64,000 nucleotides of DNA from Streptomyces abikoensis. Its GTDB lineage: Bacteria; Actinomycetota; Actinomycetes; Streptomycetales; Streptomycetaceae. Positions 56,792 to 64,000 of the stretch are shown one piece after another (positions within the stretch are counted from its first letter, which is position 1; each line of letters starts with the position of its first letter). The notes below the pieces were generated by a model. The model made no database searches. It was not told the DNA's origin and saw only the letters and a program-made list of their open reading frames with translations. A program made the position numbers and the translations under genes. The stretch covers positions 496,001 through 560,000 of the forward strand of contig NZ_BMRT01000002.1 of assembly GCF_014648775.1 (NCBI RefSeq). Direction: 5' to 3'.

Positions 56792-59700
56792 ATGACCGAC
56801 AAGAGACCGACAGCGGGTCCGTCGCGCGGGGGGACCATGCGCGCGAGACTCATCGCTGTCGCCGCACTGAGCATGGCCGCCACCGTCTTCGGGACCACGG
56901 TGGCGGGCGCCGTGCCCGCCACACCGGACGGCCCTCCACTGCCCGAGAACGCCCGGGCCCAGGTCGTCGAGGCGTGGAGCGCCGGTGGCTCGGCGACGAA
57001 GGACGCCGCGGAGAAGGCACTGCTCGGCTCCGAGGGCGACATCGCCACGTTCCTCCGGTCGGGCCGGGACCGGGCCCGGGCCGAGGACGAGCGCTTCGCC
57101 GTGCTCAAGATGCTGAGCTCCTCGGGTGACAGCGTCCGCGAGGCCGCCTCCAAGGCGCTCAGCGGATCCGACGCGGACATCCACGAGTTCGTGAGGTCCG
57201 GTTACAAGGACCCGCTGGAGGAGGACCAGCGCGCGGCCGTCCTCTCGGCGATGAACAACGCCGGGGACGAGGTCCGTGGCGCGGCCGACCAGGCGCTCAA
57301 GAAGAACACCGCGGACGCTCTGGAAGCGTTCCTCCAGCAGGGCCTGCCCGAGGCCCAGGAGGAGGACGACCGCTTCCAGGTCCTGAAGGTCATGAACAAC
57401 GCCGGGCCGGAGGTGAAGAAGCTCGGCGACCGCGCCCTGAAGGGGACGGCGGAGGACCGCCGGGAGTTCCTCGAGACCGGCCAGCACGTGGGCCGGGCCC
57501 GGGACCAGGAGAGCCTGACCGTCGCCCAGCTCGCCCAGGTCGCCCAGGACGCGGGCAAGCGGGCCCAGGTGGAGACCGAGGCGGCCAAGGAGGCCGGCAA
57601 GCGGGCCGAGGACGCGGCGGAGAAGGCCAAGGAAGCCGCGCTGAAGGCCGCCGAGGAGACCGCGGCGGCCAAGGACGACCTCCAGAAGGCGGGCCAGTCC
57701 GCCAACCGCGCCGCCGCGGCCGCCGAGGGCGCCGCCGACGCCGCGCGGACGGCCATCTCCGCCTCGAACACCGCCGTGTCCGCCGCGCGGACGGCCGCGA
57801 ACGCCGCCCAGGCCGCCGCCTCGGCCGCGGCCGCCGCCGGCCGGGCCGCCGCGCGCGCCTACTCCGCCGCCTCCGCGGCCGCCGGGAACGCGGGCGAGGC
57901 CGCCGCGGCCCGGCAGGCCGCCCAGGCCGCGCGGAACGCCGCCGCCGGTGCCCGCACCGCCGCGGACGCCGCCGCCAACGCCGCCGACGCCAGCGCCAAG
58001 GCGGGCCTCTCGGGCGCCGCCGCCGCGCGGGCCGCCCGGAACGCCGCCGCCGCCGCGGACGCCGCCGCGAGCGCCGGCAGCGCCGCGAACCAGGCGAGCA
58101 GCCAGGCGCGCCGGGCCCGTGAGGCCGCCGCCACCGCCCGGGGCGCCGCCGCCGCGGCGACCGAGGCGTCCGACCGGGCGCAGTCGCTCGCGGCCCGCGC
58201 CGCCGAAGCGGCCCACGACGCGCACACGTACGCCAACGGTGCCGCCGACCACGCCGACAAGGCCGCCCAGGCGGCCGACGAGGCCGCCGCGCAGGCCGGC
58301 CAGTCCCAGGACTGGGCGGACAAGGCCACCGCGCACGCCAACGCCGCCGCCGAGGCCGCGAAGACCGCGTCCGGCGCGGTGGCGCAGGCGCAGAAGACCG
58401 AGCAGCTCGCCCGCGACGCGGAGAAGGCCCAGCTCGAGGCGGACACGCAGGCCGGCATCGAGGACGCCAAGGCCCGCAAGAAGGCCGAGCAGGACGCGTT
58501 CAAGCAGGTCAACGACGCACGGAAGCAGTCCGGCGCCGTCGACGACGCGACCAAGGACCTGCTGGCCAAGGCCGCCGCGGCGGGCAAGGACACCAAGTCC
58601 GCCGCCCAGCTCGGCCGCAAGGCCGCGGTCAACCTGCTGCGCAGCACCGGCACCTGGACGCGCGGGGCCAGTGAGGCCGCGCTGTCGGGGACGGACAGCG
58701 ACGTCGTCAGCTGGGTGAGGACGGAGTTCCAGCGGGCCCGGCAGCTGGACAACCGGGACCAGGCCGTCTTCCTCGCCAAGGTCGGCGGGCCCACGCTCGC
58801 CGAAGCGGCCCGGAAGGCGCTGGAGAGCAAGGACCCCGGCCAGGTCGACAAGTTCCTCGACGAGGGCGCGTACGACGTCCAGGCCGAGGACTACCGCGTC
58901 CAGGTCCTCAAGCTCATGAACGGCGCGGGCGACGCCGTCAAGGACGCGGGCAGCGCGGCCATCAAGGACGGCGGCGTCAAGGCGCTGCACGCCTTCCTCC
59001 TGAGCGGCTACCAGGACGCCCTCGAAGAGGACGACCGGGTCCGCACGCTCACCATCATGAACAACGGCGGCGCGGCCGTGAAGGCCGCCGCCCAGGTCGC
59101 GATGGCCGGACCCACCTCCATGCAGCACGACTTCGTGACGCGGGTCCAGTACAAGGCCGCCCAGATGGACGCCGACACCGCCACCCACGTCGCCTCCGTG
59201 CGGGCGCTGATCGCGAGCGCCGCCCAGGCGGCCGCCACGGCGAACGAGAACGCCGCCCTCGCCTCCGAGGTCGCAGCGAAGGCCCGGGACAGGGCCCAGG
59301 AGGCCGGCGAGTGGGCCGACAAGGCGAGGGCCTCGGCCGACGAGGCCAAGGGCTACTCCGCGGAGGCGCAGAAGAAGGCCCAGGAGGCCGACGCCTCGGC
59401 GGCCTCCGCGGCGAGCTCCGCGCAGAAGGCCAAGGACGCCGCGTCGACCGCCCAGCGTGCCTCCCGCCAGGCGAACTACTCGGCCAACCAGGCCACGGCG
59501 TCCGCCCAGCGGGCGGCCGCGTCGGCCGCCAACGCGGCGGCGTCGGCCGCGAGCGCCCGCCAGTCGGCCACCAGCGCCGGCCGGGACGCCGCGGCGGCTT
59601 CCGCCGCCGCGTCCGAGGCCCAGGGCATCGCCGCCGCGAAGTACCAGGCGGAGCAGGCGGCGGCCGCCGCCCAGGCCGCCCAGGAGGCCCGCGAGAACAG

Positions 59701-60157
59701 CGCCAAGGGCGTCGACCCGGCCGACAACCCGGCCAACGACATGGCCCTCGCGGCCGTCGCCGCCCCGCTGCCCGGCGAAAAGGGCAACGAGCACGAGACG
59801 GCTCAGAAGTGGGCGAACTACCTCGGCATCATCGGCACCGTCTCGGGGTTCATCTCCGGCTGGCTGTCCAAGGTTCCGAAGGGCATCCCCTACGTCGGTC
59901 AGCTCGCGACGATCGCCGCGGGCGTCACCAAGGGCATCAGCATGGCGGCGGGCGCGGGCAGCGCGTTCCTCAGGTTCTACGCGACGGGCGCCCTCGACGA
60001 CTCCCTCCGCAGCGCCGGCAACTCCCTCAACGAGTACATGCACGGGCACACCGGCCCCGGCGCGAGCCCCGGCGCCCGTGCCCTGGGCATCGTCACCCGG
60101 AAGACGAACGAGGTAGTCGACAGCGTCAAGTCCGGCTTCAGACGGCTCTTCGACTGA
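56792..60157 (+). CDS. large secreted ALF-repeat / alanine-rich coiled-coil protein
   Basis: 1121 residues. Signal peptide at 16-40 (MRARLIAVAALSMAATVFGT). A block of ALF repeats (~50-230) has the pattern A..AL.G...D...FL..G...A...D.R..V. A long Ala-rich coiled coil (~230-600) follows, then a second ALF block (~610-780) and a second coiled coil (~780-980). A glycine-rich hydrophobic region (WANYLGIIGTVSGFISGWLS, PYVGQLATIAAGVTKGISMAAGAG; ~1005-1070) and a short charged tail end it. ALF-repeat proteins of Streptomyces often carry C-terminal effector domains; none is recognised here, though the hydrophobic hairpin could insert in membranes. ATG 56792 follows GAGGGG; ATG 56837 is possible. A 13 bp hairpin follows. 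Confidence 0.85.
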   Translation: MTDKRPTAGPSRGGTMRARLIAVAALSMAATVFGTTVAGAVPATPDGPPLPENARAQVVEAWSAGGSATKDAAEKALLGSEGDIATFLRSGRDRARAEDERFAVLKMLSSSGDSVREAASKALSGSDADIHEFVRSGYKDPLEEDQRAAVLSAMNNAGDEVRGAADQALKKNTADALEAFLQQGLPEAQEEDDRFQVLKVMNNAGPEVKKLGDRALKGTAEDRREFLETGQHVGRARDQESLTVAQLAQVAQDAGKRAQVETEAAKEAGKRAEDAAEKAKEAALKAAEETAAAKDDLQKAGQSANRAAAAAEGAADAARTAISASNTAVSAARTAANAAQAAASAAAAAGRAAARAYSAASAAAGNAGEAAAARQAAQAARNAAAGARTAADAAANAADASAKAGLSGAAAARAARNAAAAADAAASAGSAANQASSQARRAREAAATARGAAAAATEASDRAQSLAARAAEAAHDAHTYANGAADHADKAAQAADEAAAQAGQSQDWADKATAHANAAAEAAKTASGAVAQAQKTEQLARDAEKAQLEADTQAGIEDAKARKKAEQDAFKQVNDARKQSGAVDDATKDLLAKAAAAGKDTKSAAQLGRKAAVNLLRSTGTWTRGASEAALSGTDSDVVSWVRTEFQRARQLDNRDQAVFLAKVGGPTLAEAARKALESKDPGQVDKFLDEGAYDVQAEDYRVQVLKLMNGAGDAVKDAGSAAIKDGGVKALHAFLLSGYQDALEEDDRVRTLTIMNNGGAAVKAAAQVAMAGPTSMQHDFVTRVQYKAAQMDADTATHVASVRALIASAAQAAATANENAALASEVAAKARDRAQEAGEWADKARASADEAKGYSAEAQKKAQEADASAASAASSAQKAKDAASTAQRASRQANYSANQATASAQRAAASAANAAASAASARQSATSAGRDAAAASAAASEAQGIAAAKYQAEQAAAAAQAAQEARENSAKGVDPADNPANDMALAAVAAPLPGEKGNEHETAQKWANYLGIIGTVSGFISGWLSKVPKGIPYVGQLATIAAGVTKGISMAAGAGSAFLRFYATGALDDSLRSAGNSLNEYMHGHTGPGASPGARALGIVTRKTNEVVDSVKSGFRRLFD

Positions 60158-60193
60158 CCGGTCCGCAAGGCACACAGTCCGTAAGGCACATCA

Positions 60194-60222
60194 CCGAGGG
60201 GCCCACCATGTGGGCCCCTCGG
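60194..60222 (+). terminator. terminator after the ALF-repeat gene
   Basis: Perfect 13 bp stem ccgaggggcccac/gtgggcccctcgg with loop cat, 37 bp past the stop. Strong; it separates the large gene from the small membrane protein gene. Confidence 0.85.
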
Positions 60223-60242
60223 TCCTATCCCTGGGGCATCCC

Positions 60243-60629
60243 ATGCACTCCCCCTCGTTCCCCCTGTCCGTCTGGTGGGTCGTCTCCGCCGTCGTGACAG
60301 TGATCTACCTCGCCTTCTACGCCCGGCTGATCCCGGACCGGCGCATCACCGTCCGGCTGTGCACCGCGCCGGCCTGGATGGCGGCGGCCGCGGTCGTCCT
60401 CACGCTGGTCCGGTGTTTCGACGCGCAGGAGGCGCTCGTCTGCTACTCCGCCGCGCCGCTGGGGCTCGTCCTCGCCTTCGCGGGCCGCGGCAGGACGATC
60501 AGGCAGGCGTACCTCGACGGCGCCGGCCGCCCCGGCGTGGACGCGCCGAAACTGACCCCCGGCATGCACGCACAGCTCTTCGGCGCGGTCACGGCCGTGA
60601 TCGCGCTCGCCGTCTGGCTCTGCGCCTGA
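60243..60629 (+). CDS. small four-helix membrane protein
   Basis: 128-residue integral membrane protein with about four helices: SVWWVVSAVVTVIYLAFYA, PAWMAAAAVVLTLVRC, ALVCYSAAPLGLVLAFAG and AQLFGAVTAVIALAVWLC. ATG 60243 was chosen; the frame opens at GTG 60210, but that codon lies inside the terminator hairpin. It directly follows the ALF-repeat gene on the same strand, 85 bp away beyond the terminator. Because that product ends in a membrane-active-looking hairpin, an immunity role is possible but untested. No known family recognised. Confidence 0.75.
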   Translation: MHSPSFPLSVWWVVSAVVTVIYLAFYARLIPDRRITVRLCTAPAWMAAAAVVLTLVRCFDAQEALVCYSAAPLGLVLAFAGRGRTIRQAYLDGAGRPGVDAPKLTPGMHAQLFGAVTAVIALAVWLCA

Positions 60630-60730
60630 GAGTTCCGCGCGTAAGACTTTCGTCATCGGAAATCCGGATCCCGGCCCGCCTCCCCGGCGTTCTCCCCGGT
60701 GAGATACGGAACGGCTTCGGGAGGCGGAAC

Positions 60731-61252
60731 ATGGGACGCGTGCGGCGACTGCTGGGCAAGAAGGTGGTCATCGGCATTCTGGGCGTCGGGATCCTGCTGG
60801 TGGGCGCGGGGACGTACTGGTTCCAGCCGTGGAAGCTCTGGGTGAGCGAGACGGTGCGCGAGGCCGCGCCGACCGCCGGGGACGGGCGCGGGGAGGCGCC
60901 GCGCACGCTGGCGACCGGCCGGCTGATCAGCCACGAGCACGCCACGAGCGGCACCGTGCGGATCCTGCGGCTGCCCGACGGCTCGCGCACCCTGCGCCTG
61001 GAGAACCTCGACACCAGCAACGGCCCCGACCTGCGCGTCCTGATCACGGACGCCCCGGTGAAGGAGGGCCGGGCCGGCTGGTTCGTCTTCGACAAGGGCG
61101 CCCACACCAGCCTCGGCAAGCTCAAGGGCAACAAGGGCGACCAGAACTACGCCCTGCCCGCCGGCCTCGACCTCAACCGCTACACGAGCGTGAGCATCTG
61201 GTGCGACCGCTTCGACGTCTCCTTCGGAGCCGCCGCCCTGACCCGTGTGTGA
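60731..61252 (+). CDS. DM13-domain membrane-anchored protein
   Basis: 173-residue protein. One N-terminal transmembrane helix (KKVVIGILGVGILLVGAGTYWF) is followed by an extracellular DM13 domain (~65-173): GRLISHEHATSGTVRILRLPDGSRTLRLENLDTSNGPDLRVLITD, NYALPAGLDLNRYTSVSIWCDRFDVSFGAAAL. The single Cys in IWCDRF is the conserved DM13 cysteine, proposed to take part in redox chemistry outside the cell. ATG 60731 gives the helix right at the N-terminus. Monocistronic or loosely linked to the FAD protein 63 bp downstream. Confidence 0.88.
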   Translation: MGRVRRLLGKKVVIGILGVGILLVGAGTYWFQPWKLWVSETVREAAPTAGDGRGEAPRTLATGRLISHEHATSGTVRILRLPDGSRTLRLENLDTSNGPDLRVLITDAPVKEGRAGWFVFDKGAHTSLGKLKGNKGDQNYALPAGLDLNRYTSVSIWCDRFDVSFGAAALTRV

Positions 61253-61315
61253 GCACGCATTTCCGCGCCCCCGCCCGGGCAGGGTGAGAGGGCGAACGGG
61301 AAAGGGGAGGTGCCC

Positions 61316-62791
61316 ATGGGAAAGGGCGCGCGTGATGTGGTGATCGTGGGAGCCGGGGTCGCGGGAACCAGCGTGTTCCTGTGCCTGGTGCGCGCGCTCG
61401 GCCGGGAGAACGCCGGGCGGATGCGGTCCATCCGGATCGTCGACCCCAACCCCGTCGGCTGGGGCCTCGCCTTCGGCGACACCGACCCGCTGCTGCTGTG
61501 CAACAGCGCCGCCGAGGTCAACTCCCTCCTCGCCGACGAGCCCGCCGACTTCGTCGCGTACCTGCGGCAGCACGGCTGGACGGGCGAGCCGCGCGACTGC
61601 GTGCCCCGGGTGCGGATGGCCGAGTACTGCCGTGACCGCTTCGAGGAGGCCCGCGAGACCGCCGAGGCCCTGGGCGTCGAGGTCACCCACGTACCGGCGG
61701 TGGTCGACTCGATCGCGGCCGGTACGGTCCGGCTGAGCACGGGTCAGGAGCTGTACGCCGACGCCGTCGTCGTCTGCACGGGCGTCCACCGCCCCCGCGT
61801 CCCGGACGGCTTCGCCGCCTTCACCGGGCACCCCCGCTACTCGCCCGCCCCCTACCCCTCCGCCCGGCTGCGCGACCCCGAGCTGGGGCCGCCGCCCGGA
61901 GCGGAGGTCCTGGTCCTGGGCAGCCGCCAGTCGGCCATCGACGCCTCCCTGCTGCTGTGCCGGGAGGGCCACCGGGTGACGATGGCCTCGCCCTCGGGCG
62001 TCCTGCCCGCCGTACGGGTCTCGCTGGGCGCGCCCGTGGCGGACTTCCCGTCGCTGGAGGGCCTCGCACGGCTCGCCCCGGACGATCCCCTGCTGGAGGA
62101 GAAGGTGCGGCGCGCCGTCGTGGAGGCCGTACGGTCGCTCGACCCGACCCCGCTGCGCCTGCAGTCCTCGTCGGCCGGCGACCCCGTGGCGCGGCTGCGC
62201 GAGGAGACGGCGCTGGTGGAGGCGGGCGCGTGCGCCTGGCCGGGGGCCGTCATGGCCGCGCTGGAGGCGGTCATCGAGCTGGGCGCCCGGCTGCCGGCCG
62301 AGCGGCGGGCGGCGCTGCTGGAGCGTCATGGCCGGCTCATCGCCCGGTATGCCACGGCGATGACGGTCGTCAACGCGCGCCGGCTGCTGACGCACATCGA
62401 CTCCGGCGCGCTGCGCCTGGCCGGCGGCTACCCGGACGCGGTGGCCTTCGAGGCGGGCGCCTGGCGGGTGGAGTGGCCCGGTGCGGGCGGGCCGGAGCGC
62501 TTCGGCCACGTGGTGAACGCCACGGGCTTCGACCAGCCCCGGCTGTACTGGTCGGAGGACGGCGCCGCCCTCCACCCGGCGGAGCCGCCGCGCCACTCCG
62601 GCACCGTGGACTTCCTGGCGGACGACCTGCGCGTGCGGCGGAGCCCCGGGGCCCGGCCCGAGCGGGTGTGGGTGGTGGGCGTCGGAACGCACGTACGGTT
62701 TCCGTTCTCGAACCACCTGCGCCAGGTGGTCCGGCAGGCCCGCCGGGTCGCCGGGGAGGTGTCGGGGACGGCGGACGGCACCGCGGTGTGA
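61316..62791 (+). CDS. FAD/NAD(P)-binding protein (HpnW/YdhS-like)
   Basis: 491-residue flavoprotein-type oxidoreductase of the FAD-NAD(P)-binding family. The FAD loop VVIVGAGVAGTSVFLCLVRALG comes first, then RIVDPNPVGWGLAFGDTDPLLLCNSAAEVNSLLADEPADFVAYL, VVVCTGVHRPRVPDGF, a second dinucleotide motif EVLVLGSRQSAIDASLLL, and HVVNATGFDQPRLYW. GGGGAGG sits five bases before ATG 61316. The family occurs in metallophore, amino-acid and natural-product contexts, so the role cannot be fixed. The gene may be cotranscribed with the DM13 gene upstream. Confidence 0.85.
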   Translation: MGKGARDVVIVGAGVAGTSVFLCLVRALGRENAGRMRSIRIVDPNPVGWGLAFGDTDPLLLCNSAAEVNSLLADEPADFVAYLRQHGWTGEPRDCVPRVRMAEYCRDRFEEARETAEALGVEVTHVPAVVDSIAAGTVRLSTGQELYADAVVVCTGVHRPRVPDGFAAFTGHPRYSPAPYPSARLRDPELGPPPGAEVLVLGSRQSAIDASLLLCREGHRVTMASPSGVLPAVRVSLGAPVADFPSLEGLARLAPDDPLLEEKVRRAVVEAVRSLDPTPLRLQSSSAGDPVARLREETALVEAGACAWPGAVMAALEAVIELGARLPAERRAALLERHGRLIARYATAMTVVNARRLLTHIDSGALRLAGGYPDAVAFEAGAWRVEWPGAGGPERFGHVVNATGFDQPRLYWSEDGAALHPAEPPRHSGTVDFLADDLRVRRSPGARPERVWVVGVGTHVRFPFSNHLRQVVRQARRVAGEVSGTADGTAV

Positions 62792-62885
62792 GGCGGGGCC
62801 GCCGCCGGGCGCGCCTTCCCCTCGGGCGCCGGTCGGGCGGCGGACAATACGCTCGCCCGTCCGCGACCGGCCGCCGAGGAGTCGC

Positions 62886-63830
62886 ATGCGCCACAGCCCG
62901 CCCCGCTGGACCACCGAGGACATGCCGAGCCTGGAGGGCCGGCTGGCCGTCGTGACCGGCGCCACCGGTGGCATCGGCTATGTCACCGCGCGCGAGCTGG
63001 CCCGTGCGGGCGCCGAGGTCGTGGTGACGGGGCGGGACGCGGGCCGGGCGCGGCGGGCGACGGAGGACATGGCGGGCGAGGTGCCGGGCGCGCGGGTGCG
63101 TCCGGACCTGCTGGACCTCGCCGACCTGGCCTCCGTCACGGGCTTCGCCCACCGGGTGGAGCACGGCGGTCGCCCGGTCGACCTGCTGGTCGACAACGCG
63201 GGGGTGATGGGCGTCCGGCACCGGGCCACCACCAAGGACGGTTTCGAGCTGACCGTCGGCACCAATCACCTGGGCCACTTCGCGCTCACCGGCCGGCTGC
63301 TGCCCCAGCTGCTGGCCGCGCCCGCGCCGCGCGTGGTGACGGTCAGCGCGGCGATCTCCCGCAGCGCGATCGCGGAACTCTCCGACCTGCAGAGCACCCG
63401 CAAGTACCGGCCCCTGAACGCCTACGCCAAGTCCAAGCTGGCCAACGTGCTGTTCGCCCTGGAGCTCCAGCGCCGGGCCGACGCGGCGGGCGTCGCGCTG
63501 ACGAGCGTGGCCGTCCACCCGGGCTTCAGCGCGACGGGCCTCCAGCGGCACGCCACCCGGCCCGTCCGCGCGCTGGCCCGGCTGCTGCCGGGGCACTTCG
63601 TGGGCCAGTCGGTGGAGTCGGCCGCGCTGCCGACGCTCTACGCGGCGACGGCGGCGGACGTCGCCCCCGCCGGCTTCTACGGCCCGACCGGCCGCTTCGA
63701 GACCCGTGGCGACCCCGGCCCGGTGGACCTCCCCGCCCCCGCCGCGAGCGCCGCGCTCGCCACCTGGTTGTGGGAGACGTCCGAGTCCCTCACCCACGTC
63801 CGCTACCGCTGGCCGGAGGGCGCTTCCTGA
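62886..63830 (+). CDS. SDR-family oxidoreductase (retinol-dehydrogenase-like)
   Basis: 314-residue short-chain dehydrogenase: AVVTGATGGIGYVTARELARAGAEVVVTGRD (NAD(P) loop), LLDLADLASVTGF, LLVDNAGVMGVRHRATTKDGFELTVGTNHLGHFALTG, and the active-site YAKSK in NAYAKSKLANVLFALEL. The pattern places it with the bacterial relatives of retinol/WW-domain oxidoreductases; the true substrate is unknown. ATG 62886 is taken; an ATG 13 codons on (MPSLEGRL) is possible. It is convergent with a MetI-type permease gene 8 bp away, with almost no intergenic space. Confidence 0.9.
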   Translation: MRHSPPRWTTEDMPSLEGRLAVVTGATGGIGYVTARELARAGAEVVVTGRDAGRARRATEDMAGEVPGARVRPDLLDLADLASVTGFAHRVEHGGRPVDLLVDNAGVMGVRHRATTKDGFELTVGTNHLGHFALTGRLLPQLLAAPAPRVVTVSAAISRSAIAELSDLQSTRKYRPLNAYAKSKLANVLFALELQRRADAAGVALTSVAVHPGFSATGLQRHATRPVRALARLLPGHFVGQSVESAALPTLYAATAADVAPAGFYGPTGRFETRGDPGPVDLPAPAASAALATWLWETSESLTHVRYRWPEGAS

Positions 63831-63838
63831 CGGGCGTC

Positions 63839-64000
63839 TCACCGCCTGAGCACCTTGCGGGCCAGGAAGTTGCCCAGCAGCTGGGCGAGCTGCACGAGGA
63901 GCACGAGGACGGCCACGGTGACCACCATCACCGAGGTGTCGAAGCGCAGATAGCCGTACGTCATGGCCAGGTTGCCCACTCCCCCGCCGCCGACGGTCCC
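63839..64000 (-). CDS. metI: MetI-type D/L-methionine ABC transporter permease (partial, C-terminus)
   Basis: The last 53 residues of a permease: GTVGGGGVGNLAMTYGYLRFDTSVMVVTVAVLVLLVQLAQLLGNFLARKVLRR. The GGGG(L/V)G-L-A--YGY-RF-T-VM segment followed by a final helix is characteristic of MetI, the membrane subunit of the MetNIQ methionine importer. The EAA loop and earlier helices lie beyond the window. metN/metQ would be expected just outside. The call rests on the C-terminus only but is distinctive. Confidence 0.85.
   Translation of the reverse strand, partial: GTVGGGGVGNLAMTYGYLRFDTSVMVVTVAVLVLLVQLAQLLGNFLARKVLRR

Noticed and set aside
56573..60175. 1200-residue open frame on the minus strand
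   Set aside because: It mirrors the Ala/Gly-rich codons of the ALF-repeat gene (GCC repeats read as GGC). It is low-complexity with no domain, whereas the plus-strand product has a signal peptide and clear repeats.
60210..60242. GTG start for the small membrane protein
   Set aside because: It lies inside the 13 bp terminator hairpin. ATG 60243 is more plausible.
1..64000. tRNA, rRNA, CRISPR, insertion sequences, prophage
   Set aside because: No cloverleaf with conserved T-loop, no rRNA stretch, no spaced direct-repeat array, and no transposase or phage structural gene was seen on either strand.

Overview
The window is high-GC actinobacterial DNA, almost certainly from a Streptomyces chromosome. 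The signs are the strong third-position G/C bias, frequent GTG starts, ATGA/GTGA/TGATG coupled genes, rare in-frame TTA (bldA-type) codons, many Ala-rich secreted proteins, and families typical of the genus (HbpS-SenS-SenR, streptophobe-type and DUF6777-type membrane proteins, GlxA and MocR regulators, ECF42/DGPF). I found no rRNA, tRNA, CRISPR array, insertion sequence, phage region or PKS/NRPS cluster. The content is a mosaic of signalling, regulatory, secreted and small metabolic cassettes.

Region by region. 0-7.6 kb: a LysR regulator (cut by the window edge) divergent from tdh-kbl (threonine to glycine); then divergent hbpS / senS-senR (extracellular heme and redox sensing); then gadB with an L25 (Ctc-type) gene upstream. 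7.9-13 kb: a two-gene split copper-amine-oxidase-like pair; a secreted protein; a four-gene operon of three roadblock/LC7-type proteins and one larger protein; and a lipoprotein. 13.2-17 kb: a hypoxia-type locus with a zinc alcohol dehydrogenase, a DevR/OsdR-like regulator and a DevS/OsdK-like double-GAF kinase with a TTA codon at codon 5. Matching palindromes precede the dehydrogenase and the regulator. 17-29 kb: an L,D-transpeptidase, an F420-type oxidoreductase, an antigen-85-like esterase, a coupled FHA protein/kinase operon (TTA codon in the FHA gene), a DinB-like protein, an SDR, a PQQ-like propeller and three membrane proteins.

29-41.8 kb: an M4 metalloprotease; a signalling operon comprising a double-FHA ABC transporter, an adaptor with three evenly spaced TRL(D/N) motifs, and a soluble Ser/Thr kinase (resembling Rv1747-PknF); secreted proteins; an S4 protein; a MarR-controlled MFS exporter; and a PP2C phosphatase. 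41.9-55.9 kb: GlxA and MocR regulators; a B3/B4 protein; an orphan XRE / Gfo-Idh / DegT / NUDIX cassette; a DGPF protein coupled to an ECF42 sigma factor; divergent IclR-like and LysR regulators; an acyl-CoA synthetase; and an XRE regulator divergent from a methionine aminopeptidase. 55.9-64 kb: a small secreted protein; a 1121-residue ALF-repeat/coiled-coil protein followed by a small four-helix membrane protein; a DM13 protein; an FAD/NAD(P) protein; an SDR; and the C-terminus of a MetI-type permease.

The most unusual items are the split amine-oxidase pair without the topaquinone motif, the roadblock operon with no GTPase or kinase, the FHA/TRLD/kinase operon, and the ALF-repeat protein with a possible membrane partner. 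All function calls come from reading the sequence alone. No database search was run.
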